Origin: Ramlibacter monticola
GTDB taxonomy: Bacteria > Pseudomonadota > Gammaproteobacteria > Burkholderiales > Burkholderiaceae_C
DNA length: 64,000 nt
Direction of reading: 5' to 3'
Assembly: GCF_016722785.1 (NCBI RefSeq)
Contig: NZ_JAEQNE010000002.1
Location: 1,054,001-1,118,000, forward strand
Part shown: positions 54,382 to 64,000 of the stretch, piece after piece
Position numbering within the stretch: the first letter of the stretch is position 1
Layout of the letters: each line of letters opens with the position of its first letter
Program-made: the position numbers and the translations under genes
The notes under the pieces: model-generated
Database searches by the model: none
What the model was told of the DNA's origin: nothing
Seen by the model: only the letters and a program-made list of their open reading frames with translations

Positions 54382-55242
54382 TCAGGCCAGCGCGTAGCCC
54401 ACGATCGTCCCCGCGAACAAGGTGAACCCGAACCAGTGGTTCACCCGGAAAGCCCGGAAGCACCCCTCGCGCGAGCGCTCCCGGATCAGCGTGTAGTGCC
54501 ACGCGGCCTGCGCGCCGGCGGCCGCCGCGGTCAGCGCGAGGGTCCAGGCGGGGATCCGACCCGCCAGCACCACCGCCCAGATCGCGATCGCGGCGACGTA
54601 GCAGGCCATCACCACCGCGACGTCCGCGCGGCCCAGCGTGATCGCCGAGGTCTTGATCCCGATGCGCAGGTCGTCGTCGCGGTCGACCATCGCGTATTCC
54701 GTGTCGTAGGCCAGCACCCAGAACAGGTTGCCCAGCAGCAGCACCCAGGCCAGCAAGGGCACCTCGCCCCGCACCGCCGCGAAAGCCATCGGGATGCCGA
54801 AGCTGAAGGCGACGCCCAGCACCGCCTGCGGCATCGACACGAACCTCTTCGCGTAGGGGTAGGCGATCGAGATCGCGAGCGCGGCGAAGGACCAGGCGAT
54901 GGCCGCCGCATTGGTCGTCAGCACCAGCGCGAACGCGAGCAGCGCCAGCACCGCACCCAGCACCAGCGCCTCCCGCACCGACACCGCGCCGGTGGTGACC
55001 GGCCGCTTCGCCGTGCGCTTCACGTGCTTGTCGAACTCGCGATCCGCGACGTCGTTGACGCAGCAGCCCGCGCTGCGCATCAGGATGGTGCCGAGGGTGA
55101 ACACCGCGATGAGGTGCCAGCCGGGGAAGCCGCCCGCGGCGATCCACAGCGCGTAGAGCGAGGGCCACAGCAGCAGCAGCCAACCCGCCGGACGGTTCCA
55201 GCGGATCAGGTCGAGGTAGAGGGGGAACTTCTCGCGCAGCAT
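54382..55242 (-). CDS. ubiA: 4-Hydroxybenzoate octaprenyltransferase
   Basis: This 286-residue inner-membrane prenyltransferase attaches the polyprenyl tail to 4-hydroxybenzoate in ubiquinone synthesis. The two aspartate-rich motifs that bind Mg-diphosphate are NDVADREFD (residues 63-71) and [12 protein letters not shown] (about 180-191). The N-terminus [20 protein letters not shown] is typical. Its ATG lies directly after the stop of the DyP peroxidase gene with no gap, so it is probably cotranscribed with oxyR and the peroxidase. Confidence 0.95.
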   Translation of the reverse strand: MLREKFPLYLDLIRWNRPAGWLLLLWPSLYALWIAAGGFPGWHLIAVFTLGTILMRSAGCCVNDVADREFDKHVKRTAKRPVTTGAVSVREALVLGAVLALLAFALVLTTNAAAIAWSFAALAISIAYPYAKRFVSMPQAVLGVAFSFGIPMAFAAVRGEVPLLAWVLLLGNLFWVLAYDTEYAMVDRDDDLRIGIKTSAITLGRADVAVVMACYVAAIAIWAVVLAGRIPAWTLALTAAAAGAQAAWHYTLIRERSREGCFRAFRVNHWFGFTLFAGTIVGYALA

Positions 55243-56178
55243 TCAGAGCCCGAGCCGGCGCAGGTCCAGCCGGCCGTCCTTCATCGGGGGGCACCAGAAG
55301 TACGCGCCGGTGAGCGGTCGGGAGATCGAGAACATCGCGTCGACGATGCCGTCGTCGTGCCCCGCCATCCGCCGCATCTGCTGCTCGAAGGCCTGGTGCG
55401 ACTTGCCGAAGGCGATGAACATCAGGCCCGCCTGCATGCTCAGCATCCAGGGCATGGAGCGGCGCAGCAGGAAGGCCTCGGGCTCGAAGCTTTCCTGGGC
55501 CGTGCGCTTCACGTGCGCGGTCTGCGGCGCGTCCTCGATCTCCTCGTTGTCGGCCAGGCGGCGGCCGAAGTGGGCGTCGCGCTCGGCGTCGCCCAGGCGC
55601 TCGAAGGCGTCGAGGTCGTGGATCCACTGCTGCACGGCCACGAAGCTGGAGCCGTCCAGGCCCTCGCCCGCGCCGTGCACGAAGGCGGCCTGTTCCGCCT
55701 CCTCGCCGGTGGGGTTCTCGGTGCCGTCCTCGAAGCCGGTGAGGTCGTGGCCGTGGCCGCTCTCGCCCAGCTTGTGAAGGAAGGCATCGAGCACGTGCTC
55801 CACGGCGAAGGCGGGCTCCAGCGCCTTCTGCACCTTGCGCGTGACGTGCAGCAGGTCGCCGAGGTCGCTGCCGCGCAGCCAGCACCACAGCGTGCCCGGC
55901 GTCACGGGCACCTTCACGTCGGCGCGCGAGAAGTCGGGGTATTCGTGCAGGCCCGGGACCTGCGCGCCCAGCTTGCGCACCAGGGACGGGCCGATGCCGA
56001 CCACGACGTCGCTGCCGTCCACCAGGGGCGACAGGCGGCCCAGCGCCTCCCGGATCGCGCCAGCGTCCACGCCCGCGTTCACCGGGTGGAACAGCACGTA
56101 GCGCGCGACGGGGGGCGGCGCATCGAGGATGCCCGGCTGCCAGGGCTTGTCGGCGTTGGGGGAAGTGGAATCTCTCAT
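55243..56178 (-). CDS. DyP-type heme peroxidase
   Basis: This dye-decolourising peroxidase of 311 residues is of the YfeX-like cytoplasmic group. The hallmark motif GFEDGTENP carries the distal aspartate D151; R240 and the proximal histidine H222 (QTAHVKRT) complete the heme site. It uses hydrogen peroxide to oxidise an unknown substrate, or acts on porphyrins. No Tat signal or encapsulin-targeting tail is evident. The ATG overlaps the stop of the upstream oxyR gene (ATGA), so induction by peroxide through OxyR is very likely. Confidence 0.9.
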   Translation of the reverse strand: MRDSTSPNADKPWQPGILDAPPPVARYVLFHPVNAGVDAGAIREALGRLSPLVDGSDVVVGIGPSLVRKLGAQVPGLHEYPDFSRADVKVPVTPGTLWCWLRGSDLGDLLHVTRKVQKALEPAFAVEHVLDAFLHKLGESGHGHDLTGFEDGTENPTGEEAEQAAFVHGAGEGLDGSSFVAVQQWIHDLDAFERLGDAERDAHFGRRLADNEEIEDAPQTAHVKRTAQESFEPEAFLLRRSMPWMLSMQAGLMFIAFGKSHQAFEQQMRRMAGHDDGIVDAMFSISRPLTGAYFWCPPMKDGRLDLRRLGL

Positions 56179-57128
56179 GACAGTCTCTTCACGCCCGGCA
56201 GTTCGCAGGCGTAGATGGAGTTGCGCAGGGCGGCGATCGCCTCGTAGCGGGTGAAGCTGCGCCGCCAGGCCAGCACCACCCGCCGGCTCGGCGGTTCGCC
56301 CTCGAAGGGGATGTACTTGACGAAGGCCTGGTCCTCGCTGCGCCGCTTCGGCCGTGTCGAGAACGCCTCCTTGGGCACCGACAGGCGCGGCACCAGGGTC
56401 ACGCCCATGCCGGCGGCGACCATGTGCTTGATCGTCTCCAGCGAAGAGCCTTCGAAGCTCTTGCGGATGCCTTCCGCATCGCTGGAGAAGCGCGCGAACT
56501 CCGGGCAGACCTCCAGCACGTGGTCGCGGAAGCAGTGGCCGGTGCCGAGCAGCAGCATGGTCTCCTGCTTCAACTCCTCCGCCCGAACCGCCTTGGTCGC
56601 GGCGAGCGGATGGTTGCTGGGCACGGCGGCGAGGAAGGGCTCGTCGTACAGCGGTGCGATGGCGAGGCCGGTGTCCGGGAAGGGCTCGGCCATGATCGCG
56701 CAGTCGATCTCGCCGGTGCGCAGCATCTCCAGCAGGCGCACGGTGAAGTTCTCCTGCAGCATCAGCGGCATCTGCGGCGTGCGGGCGATCGCCTGCCGCA
56801 CCAGGTCCGGCAGCAGGTAGGGGCCGATCGTGTAGATCACGCCCAGCCGCAGCGGGCCGGCGAGCGGGTCCTTGCCGCGCTTGGCGATCTCCTTGATCGC
56901 GGCGGCCTGCTCCAGCACGCTCTGGGCCTGGCGGACGATCTCCTCGCCCAGCGGCGTCACCGCCACCTCGTTGGCGCTGCGCTCGAACAGCTTGACTTCC
57001 AGTTCCTCCTCGAGCTTCTTGATGGCGACGGAGAGGGTGGGCTGCGAGACGAAGCAGGCTTCCGCCGCGCGGCCGAAGTGCTTTTCCCGCGCGACCGCGA
57101 CGATGTACTTGAGCTCGGTGAGCGTCAT
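56175..57128 (-). CDS. oxyR: LysR-family hydrogen peroxide sensor OxyR
   Basis: This 317-residue LysR regulator has an N-terminal helix-turn-helix (HFGRAAEACFVSQPTLSVAI, about residues 17-36). The effector domain carries the redox pair C199 and C208 in GTGHCFRDHVLEVC, at exactly the E. coli OxyR positions. Oxidation to a disulfide activates peroxide-defence genes. It is the first gene of an operon with a DyP peroxidase and ubiA. A 46-bp gap separates it from the end of recG. Confidence 0.92.
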   Translation of the reverse strand: MTLTELKYIVAVAREKHFGRAAEACFVSQPTLSVAIKKLEEELEVKLFERSANEVAVTPLGEEIVRQAQSVLEQAAAIKEIAKRGKDPLAGPLRLGVIYTIGPYLLPDLVRQAIARTPQMPLMLQENFTVRLLEMLRTGEIDCAIMAEPFPDTGLAIAPLYDEPFLAAVPSNHPLAATKAVRAEELKQETMLLLGTGHCFRDHVLEVCPEFARFSSDAEGIRKSFEGSSLETIKHMVAAGMGVTLVPRLSVPKEAFSTRPKRRSEDQAFVKYIPFEGEPPSRRVVLAWRRSFTRYEAIAALRNSIYACELPGVKRLS

Positions 57129-57174
57129 TCTTGGTTTGGTTTCCGTCGGGCAAGCCGCAGGCTATCGACTCCGG

Positions 57175-62623
<5,449 letters not shown>

Positions 62624-62647
62624 GATCCCTCCTCTTCTTTTCCGCCA

Positions 62648-63460
62648 TCATGGCAGGCGCACCGGCGCGCCGCCAAGCCCGGATCGCTGCATCCAGGCGA
62701 ACACCGAATCGACCGTCACGGTTTCGATCCGGTCGCTGAAGCGCTTCGCGTCCGGATGGTCGTCGAAGGCGACGTTGGCCGCGGCCAGGCGGCCGCCCAG
62801 GCGCGTGAGCGGACCGAGCCGCAGCACGCTCGGTTCGTAGCCCTGCAACTGCAGCCAGGCCTGCGCGCGCAGGCGCGAGGTCGCGGCGGGCTCCTGCGCC
62901 AGCGCCATGGTTTCCAGCACCCACTGGTTGGACTGCTGGTAGCGCTGGCCCCAGGCGTAGGCCACGATGCTGTAAGGCCTCTGGTGCAGGCGCTGCGCGC
63001 GCGCATCGTCCGCCAGCAGGGCGAGCAGCCGGCGCTGCAGTTCCGGCGTGGGCACGATCCAGGCGGCCTCGAAGCGCCACAGGTCGTCGAGGAAGAACTC
63101 GGCCAGGCCCTGCCGGTACAGGTCGGCGCTGTCGCTGCCGCAGGAATTGAGCTTGTGGAACACGCGCCATGCGGGGCGGCCGGACGCGTCCCGGGTGCGG
63201 AAGGCCACGCCCAGGTGGGACCAGCGCAGGCCGTACTTCGTCAGGTCGCGGCCGGCGCGGGCGAGCAGCACCAGCTGCACGCCATCGCGCGCGTAGGCGG
63301 CCTCCAGCGCCTCGTGCGTGCGCTGGGCCAGCCGCAATCCCTGTTCCACCGTCGCCACGGTGGGCTTGCGCGGCTCGCAGGAGCGGCCCGCCCGGGCGGC
63401 CGGCGCGAGGGTGAACGCGGCGAGGAGCACCAGGCCCGCCAGCAGTCGCTTGCCGTCCAT
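62648..63460 (-). CDS. DUF2145-family secreted protein
   Basis: This 270-residue exported protein has a signal peptide (LLAGLVLLAAFTLAPAARAG) and the DUF2145 pattern: RLAQRTHEALEAAYARDGVQ, TKYGLRWSHLGVAFRTRD (about residues 74-91), VFHKLNSCGSDSADLYRQGL and RPYSIVAYAWGQRYQQSNQW (about 161-180), with a late VDSVFAWMQRSG. The catalytic-looking His/Cys/Asn set hints at an NlpC/P60-like fold but this is a guess. It lies 8 bp after the upstream small secreted protein gene. Function unknown. Confidence 0.82.
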   Translation of the reverse strand: MDGKRLLAGLVLLAAFTLAPAARAGRSCEPRKPTVATVEQGLRLAQRTHEALEAAYARDGVQLVLLARAGRDLTKYGLRWSHLGVAFRTRDASGRPAWRVFHKLNSCGSDSADLYRQGLAEFFLDDLWRFEAAWIVPTPELQRRLLALLADDARAQRLHQRPYSIVAYAWGQRYQQSNQWVLETMALAQEPAATSRLRAQAWLQLQGYEPSVLRLGPLTRLGGRLAAANVAFDDHPDAKRFSDRIETVTVDSVFAWMQRSGLGGAPVRLP

Positions 63461-63467
63461 GGCGGCC

Positions 63468-63905
63468 TCAGTGCGTCACGCGCTCGTTGTACAGCAAGGC
63501 CTCGCCCAGCGCGTTGGGGACGAAGGCCAGCACCTCGCCGGCGGCCGACAGCAGCACGCCGGCGCCGACCACGCTCACGGTGACGGCCGAGCCGACGGCC
63601 AGCGCCCCGGCCTCGATGCCGCGGCCACTCACTTCGATGCTGGCGCGGGCGCCGTCGGAGGCGCGCTCCAGCACGTAGACGGTGCCGCGCGCGCTCACTT
63701 CCACCGTCTTCACGACCAGCACGGCGCCGGCGGTGGACAGGGCCACGGGAAGCACCACCACGGCGCCCGCCGCCACGCTGGCGCCGCCGACCACCGACGC
63801 CACGGGCAGGGCCGAGAGCGCGCTCAGCGCGGAGAGCTGGTCGTGCGCCTGGGCCGATGCGGCCACGGCCGCCGCGAGGGCCAGGGTCAGGATGCTGCGC
63901 TTCAT
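63468..63905 (-). CDS. Small secreted hydrophobic protein, hypothetical
   Basis: I do not recognise a family. The 145-residue protein has a signal peptide (MKRSILTLALAAAVAASAQA) and is then rich in Val, Ala, Ser and Gly, with several hydrophobic beta-prone stretches (GGASVAAGAVVVLPVALSTA, VGSAVTVSVVGAGVLLSAAG). GGAGGAAT lies just before the ATG, overlapping the stop of the upstream YiaA-type gene, and the DUF2145 gene follows by 8 bp. The three appear to form one operon of envelope proteins. Confidence 0.65.
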   Translation of the reverse strand: MKRSILTLALAAAVAASAQAHDQLSALSALSALPVASVVGGASVAAGAVVVLPVALSTAGAVLVVKTVEVSARGTVYVLERASDGARASIEVSGRGIEAGALAVGSAVTVSVVGAGVLLSAAGEVLAFVPNALGEALLYNERVTH

Positions 63906-63906
63906 G

Positions 63907-64000
63907 TCATTCCTCCCGGGCGGCTTCGGCGCTGTCGGCGTTGTGCCGGTCGCGCAGGGTCTTGGCGAGCGTGAAGGTGCACGTGATCAGGTAGAGCCAG
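63907..64000 (-). CDS. YiaA/YiaB-type inner-membrane protein (5' end outside window)
   Basis: Only the last 30 residues are present. They read WLYLITCTFTLAKTLRDRHN then ADSAEAAREE before the stop. The end of a membrane helix followed by FTLAKTLRD and a charged tail fits the YiaA/YiaB two-helix family. It is upstream of, and only 1 base from, the small secreted protein gene. The call rests on a short fragment. Confidence 0.65.
   Translation of the reverse strand, partial: WLYLITCTFTLAKTLRDRHNADSAEAAREE

Overview
The window is a GC-rich stretch of chromosome from a betaproteobacterium, most likely a Comamonadaceae member of the Ramlibacter/Variovorax type. This rests on several orphan Bug/TctC-type periplasmic receptors, the beta-type spc and alpha ribosomal operons, an OxyR carrying the C199/C208 pair, and many small ATGA, GTGA and TGATG gene overlaps. 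I see no rRNA, CRISPR array, prophage or intact insertion sequence. Almost everything is housekeeping or common accessory metabolism. The unusual content lies between or inside genes, as palindromic repeats.

Layout. Positions 1-11.8 kb hold accessory metabolism: three Bug receptors and one NitT/TauT-like receptor without membrane partners, a DUF1840 gene coupled to a cyclopropane-fatty-acid synthase, a MarR regulator overlapping an aromatic acyl-CoA ligase, and a second MarR regulator overlapping a DHA2 drug exporter. Positions 11.8-20.6 kb hold a lone GspF, a 5'-nucleotidase, an EamA exporter, an AcuI-type reductase and a five-gene MlaE-F-D-lipoprotein-cNMP operon for lipid trafficking. Positions 20.7-28.8 kb hold AtuA, LysR, a methylmalonate-semialdehyde dehydrogenase and a GMC oxidoreductase (probable acyl/terpenoid or branched-chain catabolism), then two envelope proteins. 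Positions 29-39.6 kb are mixed: a TSUP permease behind a terminator, a di-heme cytochrome c, hemerythrin, tRNA-Arg(CCG), a TPR/glycosyltransferase pair, a GST, a zinc metallopeptidase, an NhaP antiporter, initiator tRNA-fMet and an FNR-like regulator.

Positions 39.7-49 kb are one long minus-strand ribosomal cluster, read as rplN-rplX-rplE-rpsN-rpsH-rplF-rplR-rpsE-rpmD-rplO-secY-infA-rpmJ-rpsM-rpsK-rpsD-rpoA-rplQ. It starts from a strong sigma70-like promoter right after glpD, so the S10 operon is not upstream here. Positions 49-64 kb hold glpK-glpD, a Tat lipoprotein of the phytase-esterase family, proC, an oxyR-dyp-ubiA run, recG, queA-tgt, and secreted or membrane proteins of unknown function.

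The most unusual signals are: (1) a roughly 270-bp region of nested and competing inverted repeats between glpK and the next gene (52127-52397); (2) a family of long palindromic elements built on an ACGCAGAGGACGC repeat, with full copies at 25096-25200 and inside the rpoA-rplQ intergenic region (40233-40341) and a half copy at 13988-14046; (3) a 22-bp perfect palindrome inside recG that adds about 30 residues in frame; (4) a structured leader or sRNA ending in a strong terminator ahead of the TSUP permease gene. No complete new multi-gene system could be demonstrated.
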